DNA of 64,000 bases from Paenibacillus mellifer (GCF_023195895.1 NZ_JALPRK010000002.1:62001-126000); one strand, 5' to 3'. Shown: positions 34,388-43,274, numbered from the stretch's first letter. Notes: generated from the sequence alone by a model not told the origin. Made by a program: numbers and translations.

Positions 34388-35602
34388 TTAATTCAATGTA
34401 TCCTCCAAGCTGTCTGCCGGTCCGAAAAATTCAAAGTGAATTCGTTCGTCCGGAACGCCCCATTCCTTTAAGGCGCGTCGAATGGCCTTCATGAACGGCA
34501 CCGGTCCGCAGAAATAAAAGTCGCTGTCGGCGGTGGCAACGGTCTTCAGCCAAGGGAGATCGATGTAGCCGGTCTTGTCACTGCTTTCGCCTGATTCCGG
34601 CGTTTCGTATACGGTGTAGGAGCTCAGGTTGCCGTGCGTCTGTGCATGTTCTGCGATGTGCTCCTGCATCGCATGATATTTGCCGCTGCGGGCAGCGTGG
34701 ATATAAACGACCTCTCGTTTGGCTCCACTTTGCAGTACGGTTTCCAGCATGCTGACCATTGGAGTGAGGCCTACGCCTCCGCTGAGCAGCACAAGCGGCA
34801 GGCTCTGCGTCTGATCCAGGGTGAAGTCACCGGCTGGCGCACTAAGCTCAAGGACGTCACCTTCTCCGATGCGATTGTGCAAATAGGTGGAAACAATACC
34901 CGCTGGGCGATCTTCGGCCGCATCTTCACGTTTCACCGAAATTCGGTAATAGGGCTGCCCCGGTGCCGTCGACAAGCTGTAATGGCGCAGATGTGTATAC
35001 TCCTGGCCTTCCGGCTTTACGCGGACGGTAATATATTGTCCAGGCGCGTAAGAGGCGATCTCGTTGCCGTCCTCCGGCTTCAGATAGAACGAGGTGATCA
35101 CATCGCTCTCCGGAACCTTACGTTCAACGACAAAGCGGCGAAATCCGCGCCAACCGCCTTTTTTCTCCTCCGTCTCACGATACATCTCGGCCTCAACACT
35201 GATAAACACGTCGGCGATCACGCCGTAAGCCTTGCCCCAGGCATCGAGTATTTCATCGGTTGCGGCGTCGCCGAGCACGGTTTTGATTGCCGCAAGCAGG
35301 TTCTGACCTACGATCGGGTAATGCTCCGGCTGAATCCCCAGCGCCCGGTGTTTTTGGGCGATCCCTCGAACGACGGGGAGAATCTCTTCCAGACGATCGA
35401 TATGTGCGGCGGCGGCATAAACCGCGTTGGCCAGCGCCGTAGGTTGTTTTCCTTGACGTTGATTGGCGTGGTTAAACACATTCAGCAGTTCAGGATGATT
35501 TTTAAACATCGTTTGATAGAAGTTTTTCGTAATTGTTTGTCCATGGACTTCAAGAACCGGTACTGTAGATTTGATAATCTCAATCGTTTTGGCGTCAAGC
35601 AT
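34388..35602 (-). CDS. hmp: flavohemoglobin (nitric oxide dioxygenase)
   Basis: Oxidises NO to nitrate with O2 and NADPH. Globin domain (MLDAKTIEIIKSTVPVLEVHG .. with HRALGIQPEHYPIVG, the proximal-His region), FAD domain with RHYSLSTAP, and NAD domain with LLSGGVGLTPMVSML and YFCGPVPFM. The frame extends 19 codons upstream but ATG at 35602 has AAGAAGG and gives the usual 404 residues. An Fnr box and -10 lie upstream at the class II spacing. Confidence 0.95.
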   Translation of the reverse strand: MLDAKTIEIIKSTVPVLEVHGQTITKNFYQTMFKNHPELLNVFNHANQRQGKQPTALANAVYAAAAHIDRLEEILPVVRGIAQKHRALGIQPEHYPIVGQNLLAAIKTVLGDAATDEILDAWGKAYGVIADVFISVEAEMYRETEEKKGGWRGFRRFVVERKVPESDVITSFYLKPEDGNEIASYAPGQYITVRVKPEGQEYTHLRHYSLSTAPGQPYYRISVKREDAAEDRPAGIVSTYLHNRIGEGDVLELSAPAGDFTLDQTQSLPLVLLSGGVGLTPMVSMLETVLQSGAKREVVYIHAARSGKYHAMQEHIAEHAQTHGNLSSYTVYETPESGESSDKTGYIDLPWLKTVATADSDFYFCGPVPFMKAIRRALKEWGVPDERIHFEFFGPADSLEDTLN

Positions 35603-35639
35603 AGGTGAACCTTCTTTCTTGAAAATTTCGTTCCACCTC

Positions 35640-35682
35640 AGTATAGAAAGCGTCTGCATGCGAAAAGGTGACTTCTGTCACA
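35640..35682 (-). promoter_or_regulatory. Fnr box and -10 of the hmp promoter
   Basis: GGTGA-N6-TCACA at 35667-35682, and on the minus strand TATACT at 35645-35640. The box centre is 29.5 bases before the first base of the -10, putting it at about -41.5 from the predicted start, the class II activator position. A second, wider inverted repeat (AGTGTGA 35697-35703, TCACACT 35731-35737) lies further upstream. Confidence 0.7.
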
Positions 35683-35794
35683 TTGGAAGTTGCCAAAGTG
35701 TGAACTGTTACTGAAATGCAATGACAAGTATCACACTATTCGCCAAGAAATAAAAAAGCTCGTGGATTGTCCCGTGCAGTCATGATCCGAAATG

Positions 35795-35803
35795 TGGTAT
35801 AAT
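35795..35803 (+). promoter_or_regulatory. extended -10 promoter of the yitT leader
   Basis: TGGTATAAT is a perfect extended -10 (TGn plus TATAAT). No convincing -35 is seen. Transcription from about 35810 would give a leader near 240 bases. Confidence 0.55.
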
Positions 35804-35809
35804 ATAAAT

Positions 35810-36047
35810 AGAAGAAATTCAAACAGAAAGGATCAGGATACCATGTGTCCCCGAAGGACGAAATCCCAAAGGACGATTTGGAAACGTTGTGATCTCTCTT
35901 ATACTTAGCTCCTTTCGTAGCTAGTCGGAAACTCGGCGACAAACCTACGAAAGAAGCGTGAAATCATGCGAAGGATGAACTCCTCATGGACTCACTCCGT
36001 AGGGTGTTGCCGGTTGGTCAACCAAACTACGATAAGAGGGATTCCAA
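35810..36047 (+). promoter_or_regulatory. long structured leader of the YitT-family gene, unassigned
   Basis: The 238 bases before the YitT start contain a 9-bp perfect stem (CTTTCGTAG 35912-35920 with CTACGAAAG 35945-35953) around an inner GTCG/CGAC hairpin. Small upstream hairpins (GTCC-N5-GGAC) and a 21-codon open frame (35843-35908) with AAAGGA ten bases upstream come first. It does not match the riboswitch classes I can recall, including ykkC-yxkD. A cis-acting RNA or leader peptide is likely; its ligand is unknown. Confidence 0.45.
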
Positions 36048-36710
36048 ATGAGGACAAAAGCCAGATGGCAAACGAACGGCACTTCACTGTTGATGATGTT
36101 AGTAGGAGCAAGTTTATTGGCGTTTACGTATTATCACATTAATTTTCAAAACGGATTGTCGGAAGGCGGATTTGTTGGCCTGGCGTTGCTTGGCAAATAT
36201 CTGTTTAACCTTCCTCCGGCGTTGACCATGATTGCGTTGGATTTGCCGATTGTAGTGCTCGCCTGGTGGCTGAAAGGTCATAAGTTCGTGATGAATACGA
36301 TCGTGGCATCGTTGACGTTCTCGCTGGTTTATGAGCTATGCGAGCAATATTCTCCTCTAACGATGAACCTGCAAGGCAATTTGCCTTTGGCCGCGTTATT
36401 GTCGGGGCTCTTTACCGGTTTCGGGGCGGGGCTTGTACTGCGAGCAGGGGGAGCAAGCGGTGGGGATGATATTCTGTCCATGCTGCTGAGTCAGTGGTCC
36501 GGCATTAAAATCGGCACGATGTTCATCATCATGGATGCGGTCGTGTTAACGGTCTCCTTGTTATATTTACCATTCAAAGAAACCATGTTTACGATATTGG
36601 CAGTGCTGATTGCTGGCAAAATGATTACTTGGACCGTCCATTACGGACAGGGACAGCTGGCGCCGATGCGTCTGCCTTACCCGATGAAAGAGAAAACGGC
36701 TCGAGCTTAA
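36048..36710 (+). CDS. YitT family membrane protein
   Basis: A 220-residue integral membrane protein with about five to six helices (LLMMLVGASLLAFTYYHINF; ALTMIALDLPIVVLAWWL; LAALLSGLFTGFGAGLVLRAGGASGGDDILS; GTMFIIMDAVVLTVSLLYL; FTILAVLIAGKMITWTV). GGASGGDDIL is the family signature. Substrate unknown for the family. AAGAGGG precedes the ATG. Confidence 0.88.
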   Translation: MRTKARWQTNGTSLLMMLVGASLLAFTYYHINFQNGLSEGGFVGLALLGKYLFNLPPALTMIALDLPIVVLAWWLKGHKFVMNTIVASLTFSLVYELCEQYSPLTMNLQGNLPLAALLSGLFTGFGAGLVLRAGGASGGDDILSMLLSQWSGIKIGTMFIIMDAVVLTVSLLYLPFKETMFTILAVLIAGKMITWTVHYGQGQLAPMRLPYPMKEKTARA

Positions 36711-36729
36711 GGCTCGGGCCGTTTTTTTT
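36694..36729. terminator. terminator between yitT and the DinB gene
   Basis: AAACGGCTCGAGC / GCTCGGGCCGTTT stem with a TTAAG loop and a run of eight T bases; the A-rich 5' flank lets it serve the convergent DinB gene too. Confidence 0.85.
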
Positions 36730-36735
36730 GATATC

Positions 36736-37224
36736 CTAGGATCTCCAGGAACCTTGCTGCCTGCGAATGAGTACGATTTGTCCCGCGTGGTAGGCGTCAT
36801 GCAGCATCCAGCGGGAGAGTTGGCGTCCGATTGATTCATCCGAATTGCCATAAGGCGCTTCCAGATCGTCACCGGATAAGGAAGCGATCGCTTCGCGTAA
36901 TTCCAGCTGGATTCGCTTTGTTTCGCCCAGTACTTCCGCCCAAGCCGTCTCATCCAGCGTTCCGCCGGTACCGACGAAGGTCTCTTCATTAGTATCTACG
37001 TTTGCGCCGGGGTCAATCCCGTTCAGGCGGCTAAGAATTCGCTCGTTGTAATAGTTGATGTGATTGACCGTTTGCCATATCGTGTTGCCGCCTCCCGGCG
37101 GGGCCCAAATGGCTTGCTCGGCGGTAGTGCCTGCCAAAGCCGTTGACAACGGTACGATCCATTCCTCCAATTCCCAAGTGTTGTCCTTTTGTAGTACGAG
37201 TAAATCCACGGCATTTACGCTCAT
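36736..37224 (-). CDS. DinB/YfiT-like metal-dependent hydrolase-fold protein
   Basis: A 162-residue four-helix protein. The three putative metal His are in QTVNHINYYNER and MLHDAYHAGQI (HxxxH). DinB-fold proteins include thiol transferases and many of unknown role, so no substrate is assigned. It has its own start region before the divergent CGNR gene. Confidence 0.85.
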   Translation of the reverse strand: MSVNAVDLLVLQKDNTWELEEWIVPLSTALAGTTAEQAIWAPPGGGNTIWQTVNHINYYNERILSRLNGIDPGANVDTNEETFVGTGGTLDETAWAEVLGETKRIQLELREAIASLSGDDLEAPYGNSDESIGRQLSRWMLHDAYHAGQIVLIRRQQGSWRS

Positions 37225-37356
37225 CCGATATCCTCCTCGTCAATGTAACTGGCTAATCAATATTTAAAGGGTTACAATGGTATTGTAGCAGAAGATGAAA
37301 TAGATGTAACTATTAATTTATATATTTGGTCGTTACACCTTGGGAGGCTTTCAGTT

Positions 37357-37926
37357 TTGGAGACATTATGGAGCGATTTTCTGAACAGCGAGTGGCATGA
37401 TTGGCGGGGGAATGGACGCAGCGAAGATCGGCTGGAGAAGCCGGCCTGGCAAGAGCGTTTTCTTAGCGACTGGCATCTCGTCGCATCCGTACCGATGCCT
37501 GCGGAAGAAGCCTCGGCAATGCGTCATTTTCGGGAGCGTCTGCACCTGCTAGCGGTTAGATTGGCGGACGGTGATGGCATGGAAGATGGGGATTGGCAGC
37601 TGCTCAACGAGCATTTAGCGCTTGATGTGGTAAACCGACGTCTGATTGGCGAGCCGGGAGCGGTTCGGTTGGTATATGTGCCGGTAATGGAAGATTGGCG
37701 CCATGTGAGGGCGGAAATCGCCGTGAGCTTCGGCCAGACACTGCTAGAGGGGGAAAAGGCAAGGATTCGAGTGTGCGATAACCCTGATTGCCGCTGGATT
37801 TTTTATGATGATACGCGAAATCGAACGAAAAAATACTGCGATGAGAAAATGTGCGGCAACCTCATGAAGGTGCGGCGGTTTCGTGCCCGTAAGAAGGCCG
37901 GAGAGGAGCAGGGCGAAGAATCCTGA
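37357..37926 (+). CDS. CGNR zinc finger / ABATE domain protein
   Basis: A 189-residue protein ending in a CGNR-type zinc finger: CDNPDCRWIFYDDTRN .. YCDEKMCGNLMKVRRFRAR, four Cys that would bind zinc and contact DNA. The N-terminal part corresponds to the putative stress-related ABATE domain. Probable transcription regulator. TTG start at 37357 with TGGGAGGC nine bases upstream. Confidence 0.85.
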   Translation: METLWSDFLNSEWHDWRGNGRSEDRLEKPAWQERFLSDWHLVASVPMPAEEASAMRHFRERLHLLAVRLADGDGMEDGDWQLLNEHLALDVVNRRLIGEPGAVRLVYVPVMEDWRHVRAEIAVSFGQTLLEGEKARIRVCDNPDCRWIFYDDTRNRTKKYCDEKMCGNLMKVRRFRARKKAGEEQGEES

Positions 37927-37938
37927 TCCTCTCCAAAA

Positions 37939-37972
37939 AGAACAAGCTGCCGGGATCGGCAGCCTTGTTCTG
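37939..37972. terminator. terminator between the CGNR gene and msrAB
   Basis: AGAACAAGCTGCC / GGCAGCCTTGTTCT stem with a 6-base loop between two convergent genes. Confidence 0.7.
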
Positions 37973-37982
37973 TACTAGCTTC

Positions 37983-38963
37983 TTATTCGTGTGCATCTTG
38001 GAACAGGTACAGATACTCCCCGTACCCTTCTTTCTCTAGATCCGCTAACGGCACAAACCGGAGCGCCGCGGAATTAATGCAATATCTGAGGCCCGTTGGT
38101 TCCGGGCCATCCTCGAAGACATGACCCAGGTGGGAGTCTCCCAACCGACTACGCACCTCGGTGCGGATCATGAAATGGCTGGTATCGGTCTTTTCCTTGA
38201 TATGATAGCTGCGCAGCGGGCGCGTAAAGCTGGGCCAGCCGCAGCCGGCATCGTATTTATCGCGGGAGCTGAACAGCGGTTCACCGGAGACGATGTCGAC
38301 ATAAATACCCTCTTCTTCATGGTCCCAGTACTCGCCGGTAAACGGCCGCTCGGTGGCATTGTTTTGCGTCACCTCGTATTGCATTGGTGTCAGCCGGACC
38401 TTCAGTTCCTCGGCATTCTCGGGTCCGGACCAGTGGCGTTCCAGGAAATCCTCGCGTCCGGAGCCTTTGCGGTACAGCTTATAGTGCCCCGGATTTTTCT
38501 TATGATATTGCTGATGATATTCCTCGGCAGGATAAAAAGGCGCCGCCGGCAGGATCGGCGTAACGACCGGCTTGTTGAAGCGGGCGCTTTGGGTAAGCTC
38601 TTGCTTAGAAGCCTCCGCCTCCAGGCGCTGCTCCTCATTATGATAAAAAATCGCGGTGCGGTACGATTCCCCGCGATCATGGAATTGGCCGCCTTCGTCC
38701 GTCGGGTCGATTTGCTGCCAATATAACTCCAGCAGCTTGCGGTAAGGAAACACGGCCGGGTCGTACGTGATCTGCACGGCTTCGTAGTGGCCGGTGTGTC
38801 CGGCGCAAACCTGCTCGTAGGTTGGATTAACCGTATGACCACCGGTATATCCGGAAATAATGCCATGAATGCCGGGCAGCTCTTCGAATGGCGAAACCAT
38901 ACACCAGAAGCAGCCTCCGGCAAATGTGGCCAGTTTGACATTGGAATTTGACGCTGGACTCAT
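37983..38963 (-). CDS. msrAB: fused peptide-methionine sulfoxide reductase MsrA/MsrB
   Basis: A 326-residue fusion. MsrA (about 9-165) reduces the S-sulfoxide; its catalytic Cys18 is in GGCFWC. MsrB (about 185-310) reduces the R-sulfoxide; GCGWPSF and catalytic Cys295 in [13 protein letters not shown] are present, while the structural-zinc CxxC pairs are absent. Minus-strand promoter just upstream. Cytosolic repair of oxidised proteins. Confidence 0.95.
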   Translation of the reverse strand: MSPASNSNVKLATFAGGCFWCMVSPFEELPGIHGIISGYTGGHTVNPTYEQVCAGHTGHYEAVQITYDPAVFPYRKLLELYWQQIDPTDEGGQFHDRGESYRTAIFYHNEEQRLEAEASKQELTQSARFNKPVVTPILPAAPFYPAEEYHQQYHKKNPGHYKLYRKGSGREDFLERHWSGPENAEELKVRLTPMQYEVTQNNATERPFTGEYWDHEEEGIYVDIVSGEPLFSSRDKYDAGCGWPSFTRPLRSYHIKEKTDTSHFMIRTEVRSRLGDSHLGHVFEDGPEPTGLRYCINSAALRFVPLADLEKEGYGEYLYLFQDAHE

Positions 38964-38987
38964 TGTGATCCCTCCGTTTCGCTCCTT

Positions 38988-39016
38988 ATTATAACTTGTT
39001 TTTGCACCAAACCCAA
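38988..39016 (-). promoter_or_regulatory. putative sigma-A promoter of msrAB
   Basis: On the minus strand -35 TTGGGT (39016-39011), 17-base spacer, -10 TATAAT (38993-38988), about 25 bases before the ATG. Confidence 0.65.
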
Positions 39017-39055
39017 AACGTTTTGCATAAAAGGCTGGTGCTCTCCCGAAGTACG

Positions 39056-39064
39056 TGCTATAAT
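39056..39064 (+). promoter_or_regulatory. extended -10 promoter of the TerC gene
   Basis: TGCTATAAT, an extended -10, lies 27 bases before the riboswitch aptamer; no clear -35. Confidence 0.5.
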
Positions 39065-39084
39065 AACTCCATTAAACATGCATG

Positions 39085-39216
39085 GTTCCCAAAGGGGAGT
39101 AGCTGCTACAATAAAGTCGTCATTACGGGAGTTATACATACCCCCGGCTTTATTGGCAACGAAATGTTGTTAGCGAGACCTTTGCCCGTAGCGAGTATTG
39201 GGTGAAGGTCTCTTTT
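39085..39216 (+). promoter_or_regulatory. yybP-ykoY (Mn2+) riboswitch with terminator
   Basis: AAAGGGGAGTAGCTGC at 39091 opens the aptamer, GTCGTCATTACG and GGCAACG follow, and TAGCGAGACCTTTGCCC closes it, matching the yybP-ykoY consensus. GAGACCTT (39175-39182) can instead pair with AAGGTCTC (39205-39212), followed by TTTT, to form a terminator. Mn2+ binding would hold the aptamer and let transcription continue, the known ON-switch logic. It precedes a TerC-family gene, its usual partner. Confidence 0.92.
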
Positions 39217-39417
39217 GATGCATAAATTGCGTCGTGCCCAATACGGACACGGCGTATTTTTTTTGGAATATAGATGGGGATTGTTCCCGTGATCCCTGCC
39301 GTATCAATTATCCGCCGGCCTGATACACTACCTTTAAGACTTGCCAGCGGTCGATCTTGAAGTGGCTTTCCAGAAAAAATGGGTTCCGTTGCATGGAAAT
39401 TAGAAAGGGGAGAGAAC

Positions 39418-40113
39418 ATGGATTTATTTTCACCGGAATTTTGGATGGCCTTATTATCCATCGTCCTGATTGACCTCGTGCTAGCCGGGGACAATGCGAT
39501 CGTCATCGGCCTTGCCGCTCGTAATGTGCCGCACCAGGATCAGAAAAAAGTCATTATTTGGGGTACTGTCGGTGCGATTGTTATCAGGGTAATCATGACC
39601 TTGCTTGTCGTGCAACTGCTGAATATCCCGGGATTACGACTCGCCGGCGGTCTTGCTCTAGTCTGGATTGCTTATAAGTTATTGGTCGAGGAGAAAAATC
39701 ACGAAATTAAAGCAGGCAACCAAATGTGGGCGGCCATCCGTACGATCATCATTGCTGATGCCATGATGGGCCTTGATAACGTGCTTGCCGTTGCGGGCGC
39801 TGCACACGGGGACACCCTGTTGGTCATTATCGGGCTGGCCGTATCCGTACCAATCATGGTTTGGGGCAGCACGATAATTCTAAAGCTGACCGAACGTTAT
39901 CCGATTGTGATTACGATTGGGGCCGCCGTGCTGGCTTGGACCTCGGCCAAGATGATCGTCGAAGAGCCGCTGATCCACGATTGGTTTGCCAGTCCTTGGA
40001 TCAAATACGGCTTCGAGATTCTGGTTATCGTTGCCGTAGTGTTGCTTGGCACCCAAATGAAGAAGCGTAAAGCGCGCCTTCGCCAAGCTATACCGCAAAC
40101 CAACGGAGGTTAA
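39418..40113 (+). CDS. TerC family membrane protein (YkoY type, Mn2+ export)
   Basis: A 231-residue integral membrane protein with about seven helices. The conserved acidic motifs DLVLAGDNAIVIGLA and ADAMMGLDNVLAVAG are the TerC signature. Firmicute TerC proteins have been linked to Mn2+ efflux and metalation of exported enzymes. The Mn2+ riboswitch in its leader agrees. ATG 39418 has AAAGGGGAG upstream; ATG 39379 is not supported. Confidence 0.9.
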   Translation: MDLFSPEFWMALLSIVLIDLVLAGDNAIVIGLAARNVPHQDQKKVIIWGTVGAIVIRVIMTLLVVQLLNIPGLRLAGGLALVWIAYKLLVEEKNHEIKAGNQMWAAIRTIIIADAMMGLDNVLAVAGAAHGDTLLVIIGLAVSVPIMVWGSTIILKLTERYPIVITIGAAVLAWTSAKMIVEEPLIHDWFASPWIKYGFEILVIVAVVLLGTQMKKRKARLRQAIPQTNGG

Positions 40114-40129
40114 GGAATTTAACGAAATG

Positions 40130-40172
40130 AACAACGCCGCAGGCAGCCGAATAGGCTGAAGCGGCGTTGTTT
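40130..40172. terminator. terminator between terC and the AraC gene
   Basis: AACAACGCCGC / GCGGCGTTGTT, an 11-bp perfect stem between convergent genes. Confidence 0.75.
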
Positions 40173-40191
40173 GCATTTCAGGCATCAAGCA

Positions 40192-41013
40192 CTAAGATCC
40201 ATTGTCCCGCGCGGTTTGACGAAATTGCTTGGGAGACATGCCAAACCGTTTGCGAAATACTTTATGGAAGTAATTATAGCTGGGGAAACCCGAGCTCTCC
40301 GCAACGTGCTCGAGCGATAAAGGGCTGAAGATAATCCGCTCGCGCGCCATGTTCAGCCGCACCTCCAGCGTGTACTGAATCATGCTGGTGCCAAACGCCT
40401 GCTTAAACAGATGCACCGCCCGCGATACGCTGATGCCGACGTGGGCAGCGGCATCCTCCAGTTTAAAGGGAGTGGACGCGTTCTCTTCAATATAATTTTT
40501 CAGGCGGTGGGCAAGATAGGTGGGATAGGCAGGCTGCGGCTGTTCCAGCAAGTTTCGCTCGATCTCCATGCACAGAATTTTTAAGTAGTATTCAGATATT
40601 TCCGGAGTCGGATTGGAGATGCGGCGTTGCTCCAGCATGATCTGCCGAAAGGCCCCAACGATGCCCTCAGACAAGGGGACCTTCAAACGGTGGGGAAGCG
40701 GCCGGCGGTTCCACCAGTCTTCGATCCATTCTCCGGAGAGAAAAATATGGTAATCGCCGCTGGAAACCGCCGGTTCACCTGTGCCGTTTGGTTCGGCTTC
40801 GATTTTCAGTTCGTAAGGATCCCCGGGGGCGAACAGCAGTAAATCACCGGGCTCCAGCCGCTCCAGCCGCCCATCTAACCGCGAACGACATTTACCCAAT
40901 GTCTGCAGGCGAATGAGATAATTTTCGTGACCGTCTAATTGTGTCGTATGGAATGGCTTACGGTGCAGCGAATAACCGGCATGCAAAATTTGCAGGTTTG
41001 CTTCTTCTTTCAT
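40192..41013 (-). CDS. AraC family transcriptional regulator
   Basis: A 273-residue protein with an N-terminal cupin-like sensor (LEPGDLLLFAPGDPYEL) and a C-terminal double helix-turn-helix (LEDAAAHVGISVSRAVHLFKQ; VAESSGFPSYNYFHKVFRKRFGMSPKQFR). It is divergent from the sugar isomerase/dehydrogenase pair, so it probably controls those genes in response to a sugar. Confidence 0.92.
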   Translation of the reverse strand: MKEEANLQILHAGYSLHRKPFHTTQLDGHENYLIRLQTLGKCRSRLDGRLERLEPGDLLLFAPGDPYELKIEAEPNGTGEPAVSSGDYHIFLSGEWIEDWWNRRPLPHRLKVPLSEGIVGAFRQIMLEQRRISNPTPEISEYYLKILCMEIERNLLEQPQPAYPTYLAHRLKNYIEENASTPFKLEDAAAHVGISVSRAVHLFKQAFGTSMIQYTLEVRLNMARERIIFSPLSLEHVAESSGFPSYNYFHKVFRKRFGMSPKQFRQTARDNGS

Positions 41014-41079
41014 CGGTGTCCTCCACAGGGTTTAAGGAAAAAATGACCAGATTGTTCATGTTTCAATCATATTATTCAT

Positions 41080-41128
41080 TTTACAATGAAGCGTTTTGAA
41101 ATACTATGGTACATGGAAAGCGCTTTAA
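41080..41128 (+). promoter_or_regulatory. promoter and CcpA-type cre site before the isomerase gene
   Basis: -35 TTTACA (41080-41085), 16-base spacer, -10 TACTAT (41102-41107). GGAAAGCGCTTTAA at 41115-41128 matches 12 of 14 bases of the symmetrical cre TGAAAGCGCTTTCA and covers the predicted start site, so glucose repression by CcpA is expected. Confidence 0.6.
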
Positions 41129-41195
41129 ATGGGTAAACATCATGGCGAATGGAATTCTAGGTTATACCACAACAATGGATGAGGTGAACGAGAAG

Positions 41196-41966
41196 ATGAC
41201 GCAAATTGGTTTGCAGTTGTATACGGTAAGAGATCACTTGGAACAGGATTTTGAGGAGACGCTGCGCAAGGTGGCGGAGCTTGGTTATAAAGGGGTGGAG
41301 TTTGCCGGGTTTTATGGCCGCTCGGTAGAGCAGGTGCAAGAAATATTACGGGAAACGGGTTTGACTGCGATTGGTGCGCATACTCCATATAACCGGCTGA
41401 AGGAAGCTTTGGACGAGGAATTGGCGTTTAATAAAGCGATTGGCAGCCGTTATATCATCGTTCCATATTTGGCGGAGGAGGATCGCGATCGCTGGTCGGA
41501 AATCATCGAAGATCTGAAAATATTCGGCGAGCGCTGTAAAGAAGAAGGTTTGGTGCTTTGCTATCATAACCATGATTTTGAACTGACGTTGCAGCACGAG
41601 GGCAAACCGGCGCTAGATGCGATTTACGAGCAAGTGCCGGAGTCCTTGCTGCAGGTTGAACTTGACTCTTGCTGGGTTGCGTTTGCCGGGTTGGATCCAC
41701 TGGAATATATCGCTACATATCAGGGGCGGCTTCCGTTGGTGCATTGGAAAGACTTGGTGAAGAAAGCCGACGGTTCGCCGGAAACGGTTGAGCTGGGCCG
41801 CGGGGAAATCGCCATTACGGACATCGGCGACGCAGCGATCGCTGCAGGCGTGAAATGGCTGATCGTGGAGCAGGATTACTGCGCTGCAGATCCGCTGGAC
41901 AGCATCCAAACAAGCATGGAGTGGGTGCGTGCTTACGCGGAAAAAGGAGGTAACCTTCATGTCTAG
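41196..41966 (+). CDS. sugar phosphate isomerase/epimerase (xylose-isomerase-like TIM barrel)
   Basis: A 256-residue AP-endonuclease-2-like barrel: MTQIGLQLYTVRDHL, GYKGVEFAGFYG, LCYHNHDFE, VELDSCWVAFAG, VHWKDL. Metal ligands are probably the Glu and His in these strands. ATG 41196 with GAGGTGA upstream is chosen over 41106, which lies in the cre/promoter. Eight-base overlap with the next gene. Substrate not determined, possibly a keto-sugar or inositol-like compound. Confidence 0.85.
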   Translation: MTQIGLQLYTVRDHLEQDFEETLRKVAELGYKGVEFAGFYGRSVEQVQEILRETGLTAIGAHTPYNRLKEALDEELAFNKAIGSRYIIVPYLAEEDRDRWSEIIEDLKIFGERCKEEGLVLCYHNHDFELTLQHEGKPALDAIYEQVPESLLQVELDSCWVAFAGLDPLEYIATYQGRLPLVHWKDLVKKADGSPETVELGRGEIAITDIGDAAIAAGVKWLIVEQDYCAADPLDSIQTSMEWVRAYAEKGGNLHV

Positions 41967-43041
41967 AACGTTGAGAGTTGCGATCATCGGTTGCGGCGGG
42001 ATTGCGAACGGTAAGCATTTGCCCAGCCTGGCTCAGCAACCTGAGGTGGAAATGGTCGCGTTCTGCGACATCGTCCAGGAACGCGCAGCCAAGGCGGCGG
42101 AGCAATATGGCGCGGAAGGCGCCAAGGTTTATACCGATTTCCGTCAGCTGTTAGCAGAAAGCGACGTCGAAGTCGTGCATGTCTGCACGCCCAATGATTC
42201 CCATGCGGAAATCACGGTCGCCTCGCTGGAGTCCGGCCGCCATGTGATGTGTGAGAAACCCATGGCCAAAACGGCCGAGCAGGCTCGCCAAATGCTGGAT
42301 GCTGCCAATCGTACGGGCAAAAAGCTGACGATTGCTTACCAGAACCGCTTCCGCAACGACAGCTTGTACTTGAAGGAGCTGTGCGAAAATGGCGAATTAG
42401 GCGACATTTATCTTGGGAAGGCGCTGGCGCTCCGTCGCCGGGCGGTGCCTACGTGGGGCGTATTCCTGGACGAAGAGAAGCAAGGCGGCGGTCCATTGAT
42501 CGATATCGGCACCCATGCGCTGGACCTGACCTTATGGCTGATGAACAACTACGAGCCGAAGAGCGTCACCGGTTCCGTCTTCCATAAGCTGGGGAACCGT
42601 GAGAATGCGGCTAATGCGTTTGGGCCCTGGGATCCGGAAGAATTTAAAGTGGAAGACTCCGCGTTTGGTTTCATTACGATGAAGAATGGCGCAACGATTA
42701 TCCTTGAATCAAGCTGGGCGCTGAACGTCGTAGATTTTGGCGAAGCCAAAACGCTGCTGTGCGGCACAGAAGGCGGAGCGGATATGACCAACGGACTTCG
42801 CCTCAATGGCGAAAAAATGAGCCGGTTGTATGAGACGAAGGTCGATTTGGGTTCGGGCGGCGTCGCTTTCTTCGAAGGCAAACAGGAAACTGATGCCACG
42901 CGCGAAGCGAGAGCTTGGGTGCAGGCCATTCTGGAGGATAAGGAGCCGCTCGTTAAACCGGAGCAGGCGCTTGTCGTAACTGAAATTTTAGAAGCCATTT
43001 ACGAGTCGGCGAGAACCGGACAAACGGTTTATTTTAATTGA
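41959..43041 (+). CDS. Gfo/Idh/MocA family oxidoreductase
   Basis: A 360-residue NAD(P)-dependent sugar or inositol dehydrogenase. Rossmann motif AIIGCGGIANGKHLPS; catalytic-loop CEKPMAKTAEQA (EKP motif); GGPLIDIGTHALDL with the catalytic His region. Strong AAAAAGGAGGT ribosome site inside the end of the isomerase gene. The isomerase-dehydrogenase pair with an AraC regulator points to catabolism of an uncommon sugar. Confidence 0.9.
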   Translation: MSRTLRVAIIGCGGIANGKHLPSLAQQPEVEMVAFCDIVQERAAKAAEQYGAEGAKVYTDFRQLLAESDVEVVHVCTPNDSHAEITVASLESGRHVMCEKPMAKTAEQARQMLDAANRTGKKLTIAYQNRFRNDSLYLKELCENGELGDIYLGKALALRRRAVPTWGVFLDEEKQGGGPLIDIGTHALDLTLWLMNNYEPKSVTGSVFHKLGNRENAANAFGPWDPEEFKVEDSAFGFITMKNGATIILESSWALNVVDFGEAKTLLCGTEGGADMTNGLRLNGEKMSRLYETKVDLGSGGVAFFEGKQETDATREARAWVQAILEDKEPLVKPEQALVVTEILEAIYESARTGQTVYFN

Positions 43042-43134
43042 TAGAACGATCGATTCGGCGAGCATGAAGCGCTACGGTTTTACCACCGAAATGTGGAGGG
43101 TATAAGTTACAACCAGGGTAATATACTATATTAG

Positions 43135-43161
43135 CGGCCGCCGCCAAGGCGGCCGTTTTTT
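43135..43161 (+). terminator. terminator after the isomerase/dehydrogenase pair
   Basis: CGGCCGCC / GGCGGCCG stem with a GCCAA loop and TTTTTT. Confidence 0.85.
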
Positions 43162-43274
43162 CAAATGACCCGGATACCCCCTTACTTTCCCATGGCAAAT
43201 ATGCTAATATGAAATATACTAACAAAATGTAAGTCTTCAGCCTTTAGGCGGGCAATGATAACGAGGTGAATTTT

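Noticed and set aside
35843-35908. A 21-codon gene before yitT
   Set aside because: It has a ribosome site but no recognisable sequence and lies inside a structured leader; kept only as part of that leader.
40192-40230. tRNA or other stable RNA genes in intergenic gaps
   Set aside because: I looked for cloverleaf or rRNA-like sequence in the gaps and saw none; intergenic space is taken up by terminators, promoters and repeats.
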